Shown here: positions 36,944 through 44,913 of the stretch, in pieces
How the letters are laid out: each line of letters starts with the position of its first letter
Numbering within the stretch: the first letter of the stretch is position 1
Assembly (NCBI RefSeq): GCF_002165625.1
Contig: NZ_NGNS01000001.1
Location: 62,001 to 126,000, forward strand
Length of the DNA: 64,000 bases
Direction of reading: 5' to 3'
DNA from: Neiella marina
Lineage (GTDB): Bacteria; Pseudomonadota; Gammaproteobacteria; Enterobacterales; Neiellaceae
Program-made: the position numbers and the translations under genes
The notes under the pieces: generated by a model
Told to the model about the DNA's origin: nothing
The model's input: only the letters and a program-made list of their open reading frames with translations
Databases searched by the model: none

Positions 36944-37453
36944 ATGACCCGTAAAAAGAAAACCCGTACCGGAGGCCCACTGGCCGCGGCGAAAAAACAG
37001 CGCCAAGGCGAGTCGGTCAACCCAAGTGCCAGTAAGAAGGTTGGTAAAGGCAAAGCCTCTGGCTCGCGCCACTCTGGTCCAGCGCAACAAAGTGCTGCAT
37101 CACCAACAGCAGCACGAGACAAACGAACCGGCAGTAAAAAGCCGATTTCTTTAACGCCTGCTGCCAAGCCTGCTGCGCCGGTGAAAAAATCATCAGCGGC
37201 GACTGAGTGGCCGCCACAATCGGAAAAGGCCATGCTGGCGGCGTTGCAAACCTTCGAGCAGGATGCGCAGTTCATGGCTCAACTCGACACCTTAGAGCAA
37301 GGTGGCGTGCTCGCCCAAGACCAACAGCAAGCATTTAGCCAAAAACTCGAACGCTATGACTGGCTGTTAGAGCAACTCGATCCAAGCGACGATGACGAAG
37401 ATTGGGATGATCTGTCCGAGCAAGGCAAGTCGTTAAAAGACGAGTGGTTGTAA
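36944..37453 (+). CDS. yihI: Der GTPase-activating protein YihI
   Basis: A 169-residue protein of the YihI family, which in E. coli stimulates the GTPase Der and so moderates 50S ribosome assembly. The first half is basic and low-complexity (MTRKKKTRTGGPLAAAKKQR onward), as in YihI. The second half is helical, with MLAALQTFEQDAQFMAQLDT and RYDWLLEQLDPSDDDEDWDD. It is close to engB, another ribosome-assembly GTPase gene. Start is clear from the conserved MTRKKKTR. Confidence 0.92.
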   Translation: MTRKKKTRTGGPLAAAKKQRQGESVNPSASKKVGKGKASGSRHSGPAQQSAASPTAARDKRTGSKKPISLTPAAKPAAPVKKSSAATEWPPQSEKAMLAALQTFEQDAQFMAQLDTLEQGGVLAQDQQQAFSQKLERYDWLLEQLDPSDDDEDWDDLSEQGKSLKDEWL

Positions 37454-37471
37454 GGTAAAGGAAAGTAGTAA

Positions 37472-37951
37472 ATGTCGTTGAATATGTTCTTGCTAATGGG
37501 CGCAGCGTTAATTATCGCTGGCCTGGCATTCTACGCTGGTCGTCTGCTTTGGATGTTGAAGGCCCAAGGAGAGGCCCAGCAACGCATCAAAGAACAAAAA
37601 CATCAGCGAGCCATCGAAAAGAACGAAAAAATTTGGCTTAGCATCGATACCATATGCCGCGCGACTCAGCAGGGCCAATGTTGCAGCTCTGAAGCAGCTA
37701 TCCGTTTGTGTGTGCTACTTGATCATTTAGACTTCAGCGAGCGTCCAGACTTGGCCAGCCAGTTTCCTGGCATCCACGGTCTTTATCAAGCGATCAAGCA
37801 CCATCCAACCCATAGCGCTCGCAAGAGTTATTCGAAAAAAGAGATTCGTCAGCTCGATCAGGAGCGAGAACAATTCGAGCAACAGTTCGAATCACAGATA
37901 CAACTAGATCTGAGTCAACTCCTTAAGAAACAATTACCCTTGATCGCTTGA
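37472..37951 (+). CDS. DUF2489 family protein
   Basis: A 159-residue protein with one N-terminal membrane helix (MFLLMGAALIIAGLAFYAGR) and a cytosolic helical domain. WLSIDTICRATQQGQCCSSE and the closing Gln/Glu-rich helix are consistent with DUF2489, a family of unknown function usually found next to yihI or hemN in gammaproteobacteria. It follows yihI by 18 nt, probably in one operon, and precedes hemN. Confidence 0.8.
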   Translation: MSLNMFLLMGAALIIAGLAFYAGRLLWMLKAQGEAQQRIKEQKHQRAIEKNEKIWLSIDTICRATQQGQCCSSEAAIRLCVLLDHLDFSERPDLASQFPGIHGLYQAIKHHPTHSARKSYSKKEIRQLDQEREQFEQQFESQIQLDLSQLLKKQLPLIA

Positions 37952-38013
37952 TTCAACACGGCAGGGCTAGGATCATAACGCCTTTGACTTAGTCAGCCAG
38001 CAGTGGAGCTCTC

Positions 38014-39402
38014 ATGCAAACAGGCCAACAGCAGCAATCGGAAACCGATGTAATTTGGGATTCGGCATTGCTCGAAAAGTACAATACCAGTGGCCCGCGT
38101 TACACGTCCTACCCCACTGCGCTGTCGTTTCATGAACAGGTCAGTCGTAACGATATCATTAGCGCCTGGCAACAGAGCGACCGCAATGAGCTGTCCTTGT
38201 ATGTGCACTTACCGTTTTGCCACACGCTTTGCTATTACTGTGGCTGTAACAAAGTCATCACTCGCCACCCGGAAAAGGTAGACCGTTATCTTGATGCTCT
38301 GGCGGCAGAGATTGCTGGTTTGCCAGCAGCATTTAAAGCCAAGCCTGTGAGTCAAATTCATTGGGGCGGTGGCACTCCGACATTCCTGGATTGTCGTCAG
38401 AGTGAGCGCTTGATGGCGATGCTGAGCGCGGCATTTGCAATACAACCAACGGCCCAAATTAGTATTGAAGTCGATCCCAGAGAGTTGCCACTTGAACGAC
38501 TCGATACCCTCAAACGCATCGGCTTTAATCGTTTAAGCATTGGCGTACAAGATTTTTCCGAAACAGTTCAATTGGCCGTCAATCGAATCCAATCAGAGCA
38601 GTTAGTCGCCAATTTGATGAAACATGCGCGCGATTTGGGCTTTGACTCGATCAATTTAGATTTGATTTATGGCTTGCCCCATCAAACCGTCAAGAGTTTT
38701 GCCGCCACCTTAGAGCAAGTATTAGCTCTCGATCCTGAGCGCCTCTCTGTGTTCAACTACGCACACTTGCCTGATCGGTTTGCCGCACAACGCAAAATCA
38801 AAGATGAGCATCTACCAGCGGCCGATCAAAAGCTAGCGGTTCTGCGTCACACCATCGATACCTTGACCGCTGCGGGCTATCAGTTTATTGGTATGGACCA
38901 TTTTGCCAAGCCAGATGATGAGCTGGCAGTGGCTCAGCGCCAAGGTGTGCTGCATCGCAACTTCCAAGGCTACACCACGCACCCAAACTGCGATCTGCTC
39001 GGGCTTGGTGTGTCATCGATTAGTCAAATAGGACGCTCATTTAGTCAAAACCATCGCGAGCTCAAAAGTTATTATCAGGCCGTCGAGCAGCATCAACACG
39101 CTCACACCAAAGGCTATGTACTCAGTGACGATGATGTAATTCGCCAGCGTGTCATCCGCGACTTGATATGCAATATGCAGCTCTCCATCGCCGATATTGA
39201 ACAACAATTTGATATCGACTTCTGCGACTATTTTAGCGATGCCATTGCTCGCTTACCTGAGTTGGCAGAGGATGGTTTGATTACTTGGGACGGCGCGGTC
39301 ATTACGGTGCAGCCAGCAGGTAAGTTGTTAATCCGCAATATTTGCATGCTATTTGACGCCTACCTCAAGCAAACTCAGCAACGTTTTTCAAAAGTCATTT
39401 GA
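38014..39402 (+). CDS. hemN: Oxygen-independent coproporphyrinogen III oxidase
   Basis: Radical-SAM enzyme of anaerobic haem synthesis. The 462-residue product has the conserved N-terminus (WDSALLEKYNTSGPRYTSYP) and the cluster motif Cys69-X3-Cys73-X2-Cys76 with Cys78 (FCHTLCYYCGCNKV). It also shows HWGGGTPTFL, SIEVDPRELPLERL, NRLSIGVQDF and NLDLIYGLPHQT. The HemN C-domain is also intact (GMDHFAKPDDELAVAQ). All features favour true HemN over HemW. Its stop codon lies inside the Fur-like box that precedes the next gene. Confidence 0.97.
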   Translation: MQTGQQQQSETDVIWDSALLEKYNTSGPRYTSYPTALSFHEQVSRNDIISAWQQSDRNELSLYVHLPFCHTLCYYCGCNKVITRHPEKVDRYLDALAAEIAGLPAAFKAKPVSQIHWGGGTPTFLDCRQSERLMAMLSAAFAIQPTAQISIEVDPRELPLERLDTLKRIGFNRLSIGVQDFSETVQLAVNRIQSEQLVANLMKHARDLGFDSINLDLIYGLPHQTVKSFAATLEQVLALDPERLSVFNYAHLPDRFAAQRKIKDEHLPAADQKLAVLRHTIDTLTAAGYQFIGMDHFAKPDDELAVAQRQGVLHRNFQGYTTHPNCDLLGLGVSSISQIGRSFSQNHRELKSYYQAVEQHQHAHTKGYVLSDDDVIRQRVIRDLICNMQLSIADIEQQFDIDFCDYFSDAIARLPELAEDGLITWDGAVITVQPAGKLLIRNICMLFDAYLKQTQQRFSKVI

Positions 39403-39415
39403 GAATTATTCTCAA
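39399..39415 (+). promoter_or_regulatory. Fur-box-like perfect palindrome
   Basis: TTGAGAATTATTCTCAA is a perfect 8-1-8 inverted repeat close to the Fur consensus (TGATAAT-n-ATTATCA pattern; here TGAGAAT-t-ATTCTCA). It spans the hemN stop codon and lies 9 nt upstream of the -35 box for the next gene. Iron-dependent repression by Fur is the natural reading; direct proof is lacking. Confidence 0.72.
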
Positions 39416-39423
39416 TTAAATCC

Positions 39424-39452
39424 TTGCTCGTGACAGTCGCCCTCGCTATAGT
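39424..39452 (+). promoter_or_regulatory. Promoter of the ZIP/permease fusion gene
   Basis: TTGCTC (39424-39429) and TATAGT (39447-39452) are 17 nt apart, a good sigma-70 arrangement. The first transcribed base would be near 39459, 40 nt before the ATG. Confidence 0.65.
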
Positions 39453-39498
39453 GCGGCTGTCATCCAAATCACCAACTTAAGTGCTCATCTGACGACTC

Positions 39499-41373
39499 AT
39501 GATGCATCTAACTATTTCTATTGCTGCTCTTTTTATCGGTCCGCTTCTGTATCGATGGATTGCTCGCAAACCCACTTTGATGGGGGCATTAGATGCATTT
39601 ATTTTCGTTGTCATCGGCGGCGTCGTGTTGTTTCATATGCTGCCAGACATCTTTCAGGTGGGCGGTATTTGGTCACTCGCATTTCTAGCGTTTGGACTGG
39701 CGGTCCCGACCCTGCTTGAACACACATTCCATGCCATTGCTCGCCACGCCCATGCCGGGGCTCTGCTATTTGCCGCACTGGGGCTTGGCTTTCATGGTAT
39801 GACCGATGGTGCTGCGTTAGCTGAAGCGAGCTCTAGTGAACACCAGTCATTGCTCGCCGCTGGGGTTATTCTCCACCGACTGCCTGTCGGCTTGACGATT
39901 TGGTGGCTGTTACGCCCCCACTTTGGCGCAACATTAGCGCTGATTGTATTGGCGGGTATATCAATAGCTACCGTCGCAGGCCATCAACTCGCAGAGCCGT
40001 TACTTCACGACCTCCATGGACCGGGCCTAGCCTGGTTTGAAGCGCTAGTCGTCGGCACTATTTTGCACGTGGTTTTTCATCGCCCTTACCATGAAGATCA
40101 CAACCACGACGCCCACGACCATCACAATCATAGCAACAGTCCAACCAACGAGCCGTCGACCGACTGGCTTCAGGGAGTTGGCAGTTTGGTTGGCGTAGTG
40201 ACCTTGCTGGCGATCATGATGCCTTACTGGCTTGGTACCATCGAGCATCAGCACGGCCACCATAATGAACATGAGCATCACCACGTCGAAACCGTGATTC
40301 AGCCGTTGGCCGAACACTCCAACACCGAAGTACTGCATCGCTTGCTCGACTTAAGCTTGGCGGTTGCGCCTTGGTTGCTGTTGGCCTATTTGCTCGCCGC
40401 TGCCATCAACTTCGTATTGCCGCGACCGTTTGCCGTGCCACATAAGCAAGAAGCAAACGAACACCCAATCAAGCAATCGATTCAAGGAGCGATCGCAGGT
40501 TTGCCGTTGCCCATCTGCGTCCCCAATGCCAGTCGTCTTTACAATTTACTGTTGCAAAGCGGTGCCGGACAAACCTATGCGCTGGCATTCCTGATCGCTT
40601 CACCACTGATGGGCATCGATGCCTTGTTGCTAACATGGGGACTGTTAGGCTCAGAATGGGCATTATGGCGCCTTGCGGTCACTTTTGTATTCAGCATTAT
40701 GATGGCGTTGGCGATTGGTTACTGGCTCCGCCAGCCGCAGCATTCAGCAACTAGCGGCCATAATCATCAACAGTCACAGACCGATAGCGAACAACCATCT
40801 GGTCACTGGCGTTCTCGGTTACAGCAGGCCGTGCGTCACGGCTACGCTCACTTGATTGATCACACCGCGCCATGGGTTATCACCGGATTGATTGTTGCCG
40901 CGCTGCTGCCGTCAGTCACCGGTCTCAATGAGTTACCTGTGCTGATGACATTATTGGTACTGGCGCTGCTGTCGTTACCGTTGCACATTTGTGCCACCGG
41001 CATGACGCCCCTGCTGGCAGTACTATTAATGGCTGGATTAGCTCCTGAAGTTGCCCTGATTATATTGTTGCTAGGGCCGGTCACCAACCTCACCCAAATG
41101 AAGCTACTATCAAGGCTTCACGGCAAAAACCGAGCACGAGTAGTCACCTTAGGCATGGCCGTATTTGCGCTAGCCATGACGCTGTTGATGCCATATTGGC
41201 CAAGTAGCACATTACCCTTTGACAGCAACCCCCATGCCGATCATTGGTGGCAGTACGCATCTTTAGCCGCCATCATTGTGCTTTATACCTTGTCGCTGCT
41301 GCGCCGCGGGGCTCGCGCATTTGTTGCTGAGTTGCTCCCAACCAATGGTGTTCAGCCCCACAAACATCACTAA
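39499..41373 (+). CDS. Fusion of a ZIP-like metal transporter domain and a COG0701-type permease
   Basis: A 624-residue membrane protein in two parts. The first 195 residues look like ZIP: GFHGMTDGAALAEA (His99, Asp103) and ILHRLPVGLTIWW (His126) resemble the metal-binding helices 4 and 5 of ZIP carriers. Two His-rich loops follow (residues 194-212 and 250-262, many His, Asp and Glu). The C-terminal half (about 280-610) resembles predicted permeases of COG0701, the group containing ArsP and SO_0444-type metal efflux proteins, with AIAGLPLPICVPNASRLYNL and LLLSLPLHICATGMTPL-like features. A third polar His-containing loop (740 nt before the end) lies between helices. An upstream Fur-like site suggests an iron or related metal substrate. 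Whether it imports, exports or senses metal is open. Confidence 0.75.
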   Translation: MMHLTISIAALFIGPLLYRWIARKPTLMGALDAFIFVVIGGVVLFHMLPDIFQVGGIWSLAFLAFGLAVPTLLEHTFHAIARHAHAGALLFAALGLGFHGMTDGAALAEASSSEHQSLLAAGVILHRLPVGLTIWWLLRPHFGATLALIVLAGISIATVAGHQLAEPLLHDLHGPGLAWFEALVVGTILHVVFHRPYHEDHNHDAHDHHNHSNSPTNEPSTDWLQGVGSLVGVVTLLAIMMPYWLGTIEHQHGHHNEHEHHHVETVIQPLAEHSNTEVLHRLLDLSLAVAPWLLLAYLLAAAINFVLPRPFAVPHKQEANEHPIKQSIQGAIAGLPLPICVPNASRLYNLLLQSGAGQTYALAFLIASPLMGIDALLLTWGLLGSEWALWRLAVTFVFSIMMALAIGYWLRQPQHSATSGHNHQQSQTDSEQPSGHWRSRLQQAVRHGYAHLIDHTAPWVITGLIVAALLPSVTGLNELPVLMTLLVLALLSLPLHICATGMTPLLAVLLMAGLAPEVALIILLLGPVTNLTQMKLLSRLHGKNRARVVTLGMAVFALAMTLLMPYWPSSTLPFDSNPHADHWWQYASLAAIIVLYTLSLLRRGARAFVAELLPTNGVQPHKHH

Positions 41374-41388
41374 ATTATCAGGCCATCA

Positions 41389-41417
41389 TTGGCCGGTTGA
41401 GCCCTCCGCTCTATAGT
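41389..41417 (+). promoter_or_regulatory. Promoter of the aldehyde dehydrogenase gene
   Basis: TTGGCC (41389-41394) and TATAGT (41412-41417) with a 17-nt spacer, 41 nt before the ATG. The same TATAGT is used before the Spot 42 and ZIP-fusion genes. Confidence 0.6.
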
Positions 41418-41458
41418 GACGTAAACACTCTAGAAGCAACTATCGCGAGTTAGTCAAC

Positions 41459-42862
41459 ATGCAGCCAGCCGAACTCAATTTGCATCTCAGCGAACTGCAG
41501 CAGCAGTATCGCCAGCAACCGTACCCATCACTGAAGGAACGCCAGCAATGGCTGCAACGGTTGCAGCAAAAGCTGCAAGCTGACTACAGTACACTCGCCG
41601 AAGCACTTAGTGATGACTATGGGCAGCGCCCAATACAAGAGACCCAGTTAGCTGATGTGGTGCCCGTGTTGCAACAGTTGCGATACACTCGCCGCCGCCT
41701 CAAGCGTTGGATGAAAGCAAGTAAGCGCCATCTCGACATGGCGTTATGGCCAGCCAAAGCCGAAGTGCAATATCAACCCAAAGGTGTGGTCGGCATTATA
41801 GTGCCGTGGAACTTTCCACTGATGTTATCTGTTGGACCACTGATCAACGCGCTGGCAGCTGGCAATCGGGTCATGTTGAAACTATCCGAGTACACACCAG
41901 CATTCAATCAGCAACTAGCTCAGTTGTTACAGCGCACCTTGGGTGATGATGTAATTCGCATCATTCAGGGGGATGCCCCGGTTGCACAAGCCTTCTCTCG
42001 GCTGCCATTCGATCATTTACTGTTTACCGGCTCCACCGCAATTGGCCGTCATGTTATGGCCGCAGCTGCTGACAACTTAACACCTGTCACCCTAGAGTTA
42101 GGAGGAAAGTCGCCGGTGTTGATCGCCGATGACTGCCCGGTTGAACTCGCCGTCGCTCGCATTGCGGCCGGTAAATGCCTTAACAGTGGTCAAATCTGTG
42201 TCGCTCCGGATTACGTCCTTTGTCCGGAGGGAAAGATTGCAGAATTCGTCAGCGCTTTTCAGCAACATTACGCCAAGCAGTATCCACTGGGCATCAATAG
42301 CCCAGATGTTGCTAGTGTCATTAATGAAGGGCAGTTTCAACGGCTACAACAGTTACTAGCTGATGCAGAGCAGCAAGGAGCCCGTGTTGTGCCTGTCGCT
42401 GAACCGGCATCAGACCCTGTTCAAAGACTGCTAGTACCGCATCTGGTGACGGGTGTGAACGACAATATGCGGCTGATGGCAGAAGAGATTTTTGGCCCGA
42501 TATTACCCATTGTCGGCTATCAAAAGGTTGAACAAGCCATTGACTTCATCAACGCTGGAGCTCGGCCATTGGCACTGTATGTAATGAGTTTTGATCGGCA
42601 ACTGCAGCAACAAATCAGTCAAAAAACCATATCAGGCGGCATGGCAATCAATGATACCTTGTATCAGGTTGCCATTGACGATGCGCCTTTTGGTGGTGTT
42701 GGCCCGTCCGGCATGGGTCACTACCATGGTCACGAAGGATTTTTAACCTTTAGTCACGCCAGAACAGTCTTTCGTCGCGGCAAAGTAAGCCCTGGCGCGC
42801 TATTGCAGGCGCCCTATGGACGATGGTGGCAACGCCTGATTTTACGCTTTTTGCTGCGTTAA
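41459..42862 (+). CDS. Aldehyde dehydrogenase, coniferyl-aldehyde type
   Basis: NAD(P)-dependent oxidation of an aldehyde. The 467-residue protein has the catalytic Asn in VPWNFPLML, the cofactor motif FTGSTAIGRHVM, the general base Glu213 in TLELGGKSPVLI, and the nucleophile Cys247 in CLNSGQICVAPDYVL. The lack of a long N-terminal extension and the ending AIDDAPFGGVGPSGMGHYHG are typical of the coniferyl aldehyde/fatty aldehyde subfamily, but the substrate is not certain. Its end overlaps the convergent channel gene by 21 nt. Confidence 0.92.
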   Translation: MQPAELNLHLSELQQQYRQQPYPSLKERQQWLQRLQQKLQADYSTLAEALSDDYGQRPIQETQLADVVPVLQQLRYTRRRLKRWMKASKRHLDMALWPAKAEVQYQPKGVVGIIVPWNFPLMLSVGPLINALAAGNRVMLKLSEYTPAFNQQLAQLLQRTLGDDVIRIIQGDAPVAQAFSRLPFDHLLFTGSTAIGRHVMAAAADNLTPVTLELGGKSPVLIADDCPVELAVARIAAGKCLNSGQICVAPDYVLCPEGKIAEFVSAFQQHYAKQYPLGINSPDVASVINEGQFQRLQQLLADAEQQGARVVPVAEPASDPVQRLLVPHLVTGVNDNMRLMAEEIFGPILPIVGYQKVEQAIDFINAGARPLALYVMSFDRQLQQQISQKTISGGMAINDTLYQVAIDDAPFGGVGPSGMGHYHGHEGFLTFSHARTVFRRGKVSPGALLQAPYGRWWQRLILRFLLR

Positions 42863-44089
42863 ACGACCGACATCAGCGCCACTCGGGGCTTGAAATGCGC
42901 GCAAGTCAAAGTTGCTCAAAATAGCGAATACGTGATCAAAGATATCCGCTTGAATGGCTTCGTAATCGGCCCATTGCAGCTCGGCGCTGAAACAATAGAT
43001 CTCAATCGGTAAGCCCTTATCGGTTGGTGCTAGCTGGCGTACCAACAAGGTCATGCCTTCATGAACATTATGATTGGCTCTCAAATAAGCCTGTAAATAA
43101 GTCCGAAAGACGCCGATATTGGTCAACCTGCGGCCATTGACCGGGCTGGAACTTAACGAAGATTCTGATTGTTGCGCCAATTCAGTCGACATGCTCTCTA
43201 AGTAGCTCTGTAGCAATTCGACGCTACGTAGTTGCGCCATCAAGGCATCATCAATGAATCGAATGCTACTGACATCAATGTGCAATGAGCGCTTGATCCG
43301 GCGACCGCCCGACTCTTGCATACCACGCCAGTTCTTGAACGAATCGGTAATCAAAGCATAAGTTGGAATGGTGGTGATAGTCTTGTCCCAGTTACGGACT
43401 TTTACCGTGGTTAGCCCGACATCGGTAACATCACCATCGGCACCATATTTCGACATTTCTATCCAGTCGCCCCGCCGCACCATGTCGTTAACCGACAATT
43501 GCACGCCTGCCACCAGCCCCAACAAGGTATCGCGAAACACCAACAACAAGATAGCGGTGAACGCACCTAAACCACTGAGCAAATACGCTGGGTTTTGATC
43601 AATCACAACACTGAGAATGGTGACAGCGACGGCAATAACAATCAGCAACTTAAGCAGCTGCTGTAAACTCCGCAGTGGTAACTTGTTGGCACTGTCGCGC
43701 AAATCAGCCAGTGCAGTCGCAGCATTGATCAGCGACATGACACTGAGCGAACCCATGATCACCAAATACAAGATTGCTGCTTTCGCAAGGATTGCCTGCA
43801 GGTTGGGAAAATCCGCAAAAATGACTTCCGCGCCCCAGTAAAACACCACGCCGGGCAACAGGTGAGCCGCGCGCTGAAACACCTTGTGGCGCCACAACAC
43901 ATCATCCCACTGCATGCGACTATCAATCACTTTTTGCTGCACCCACAACAACACCACACGTCGTGTCAGCCAATCGACTACGATACCAAAGACAATGACC
44001 AATCCTAACAACACGAACATGGCAAGAACTGATGGCACACCTTGGTTGATAAGAGCGGCCTGCAAATCGCGAAATAACTGTTCAATCAT
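42842..44089 (-). CDS. Mechanosensitive channel, MscS family (YbdG-like)
   Basis: A 415-residue inner-membrane protein with five probable membrane helices. The helix before the beta domain is DQNPAYLLSGLGAFTAILLL, followed by VFRDTLLGLVAGVQLSVNDM and RRGDWIEMSKYGADGDVTDV, which match the MscS pore helix and beta domain. The extended periplasmic and C-terminal parts look like E. coli YbdG (MscM). Such channels open on osmotic downshock. It converges on the aldehyde dehydrogenase gene. No partner gene is apparent. Confidence 0.9.
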   Translation of the reverse strand: MIEQLFRDLQAALINQGVPSVLAMFVLLGLVIVFGIVVDWLTRRVVLLWVQQKVIDSRMQWDDVLWRHKVFQRAAHLLPGVVFYWGAEVIFADFPNLQAILAKAAILYLVIMGSLSVMSLINAATALADLRDSANKLPLRSLQQLLKLLIVIAVAVTILSVVIDQNPAYLLSGLGAFTAILLLVFRDTLLGLVAGVQLSVNDMVRRGDWIEMSKYGADGDVTDVGLTTVKVRNWDKTITTIPTYALITDSFKNWRGMQESGGRRIKRSLHIDVSSIRFIDDALMAQLRSVELLQSYLESMSTELAQQSESSLSSSPVNGRRLTNIGVFRTYLQAYLRANHNVHEGMTLLVRQLAPTDKGLPIEIYCFSAELQWADYEAIQADIFDHVFAILSNFDLRAFQAPSGADVGRLTQQKA

Positions 44090-44169
44090 AAGGATAGAGA
44101 AAAGACATAGTTGGCTATGAGGTCAGTGTGACTGCCAAGGCTGTTGGTTTCAAGCGTCGAGGGCATATC

Positions 44170-44913
44170 TCACTCGAAGTCATTGGCAGCGTTAAAACTA
44201 GCAATGACTTGCTGCAAACGCTGACAATAGCCTTGTTGTGATGGCGGCGCAAAATCCCACGCCTTTGGTGGCGCCTTGTCATAACCCTGAATGACCGCAA
44301 TGAGATTATCGAGAGTCGTGTTCAGCACCATGGCTTGCGCCGGATTGACGATAAAATTAGGAACACTGCCAGGGTCGTCAATGTAACCCAAATAACTTAA
44401 CCGGCTGCGCTGCGCACCCAAACGCTGGGCAAACCAACATGTTTGCATTTGCCGAACTCGAAGATAACCTTGGCTCTGACCGCGCAATTGCGGCCTTGCC
44501 TCAGCTTGCAGCCAAATTCCGTCATGGTGATGCCAATGACGAGAATGGGTAACGAGATCGCGATTGCTCACCGGCCAAGGCGGCGAGTACTTGCTATAAA
44601 CTAAAAACTGATTGCCACTGAACTGCTGCAGCACTTGTGCTTCAGTAGCATGATGGACCCACGACGGCACAGCCTCAGTGTCCAATAGCAATGCCAGCAT
44701 TGCTTCTGCCGGCACGGCCAGTTCGAGTTGTGCGAAGTACTCTCGCTGCTCACTGGTGGCTAGCGGGCGGCTAGCAAATAATGCGTCTGACCGCTGCCAG
44801 TGAACGCGCCAAGGCTGATCAATTAATTCAGCTTGATTGGCCGCAATCGCTGCCGGTTTCAATGCCATCATCAGCAGCACCAAAACCAGCGCCACCGGGA
44901 GTTTCCAATTCAA
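44170..44913 (-). CDS. Exported START-domain lipid-binding-like protein
   Basis: A 247-residue protein with a signal peptide (LPVALVLVLLMMALKPAAIA) and a START-like domain, recognised from VPAEAMLALLLDTEAVPSWV, VYSKYSPPWPVSNRDLVTHS and VPNFIVNPAQAMVLNTTLDN. Similar gammaproteobacterial proteins are annotated as START-domain proteins with unknown ligand. I set a TTG start at 44913 because AAGGAG lies exactly 6 nt before it; the ATG at 44973 has no such site and would put extra residues before the signal peptide. The gene overlaps the end of the upstream oxoprolinase by 86 nt, so the two are coupled. Confidence 0.8.
   Translation of the reverse strand: MNWKLPVALVLVLLMMALKPAAIAANQAELIDQPWRVHWQRSDALFASRPLATSEQREYFAQLELAVPAEAMLALLLDTEAVPSWVHHATEAQVLQQFSGNQFLVYSKYSPPWPVSNRDLVTHSRHWHHHDGIWLQAEARPQLRGQSQGYLRVRQMQTCWFAQRLGAQRSRLSYLGYIDDPGSVPNFIVNPAQAMVLNTTLDNLIAVIQGYDKAPPKAWDFAPPSQQGYCQRLQQVIASFNAANDFE

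Noticed and set aside
37952-38013. TTTGACTTAGTCAGCC upstream of hemN, considered as an FNR site
   Set aside because: FNR sites have a 4-nt spacer (TTGAT-N4-ATCAA); here the halves are separated by 3 nt and do not match well.
40080-40290. His-rich segments in the ZIP/permease fusion, considered as low-complexity artefacts
   Set aside because: They are in frame, flanked by conserved membrane helices and typical of metal transporters.
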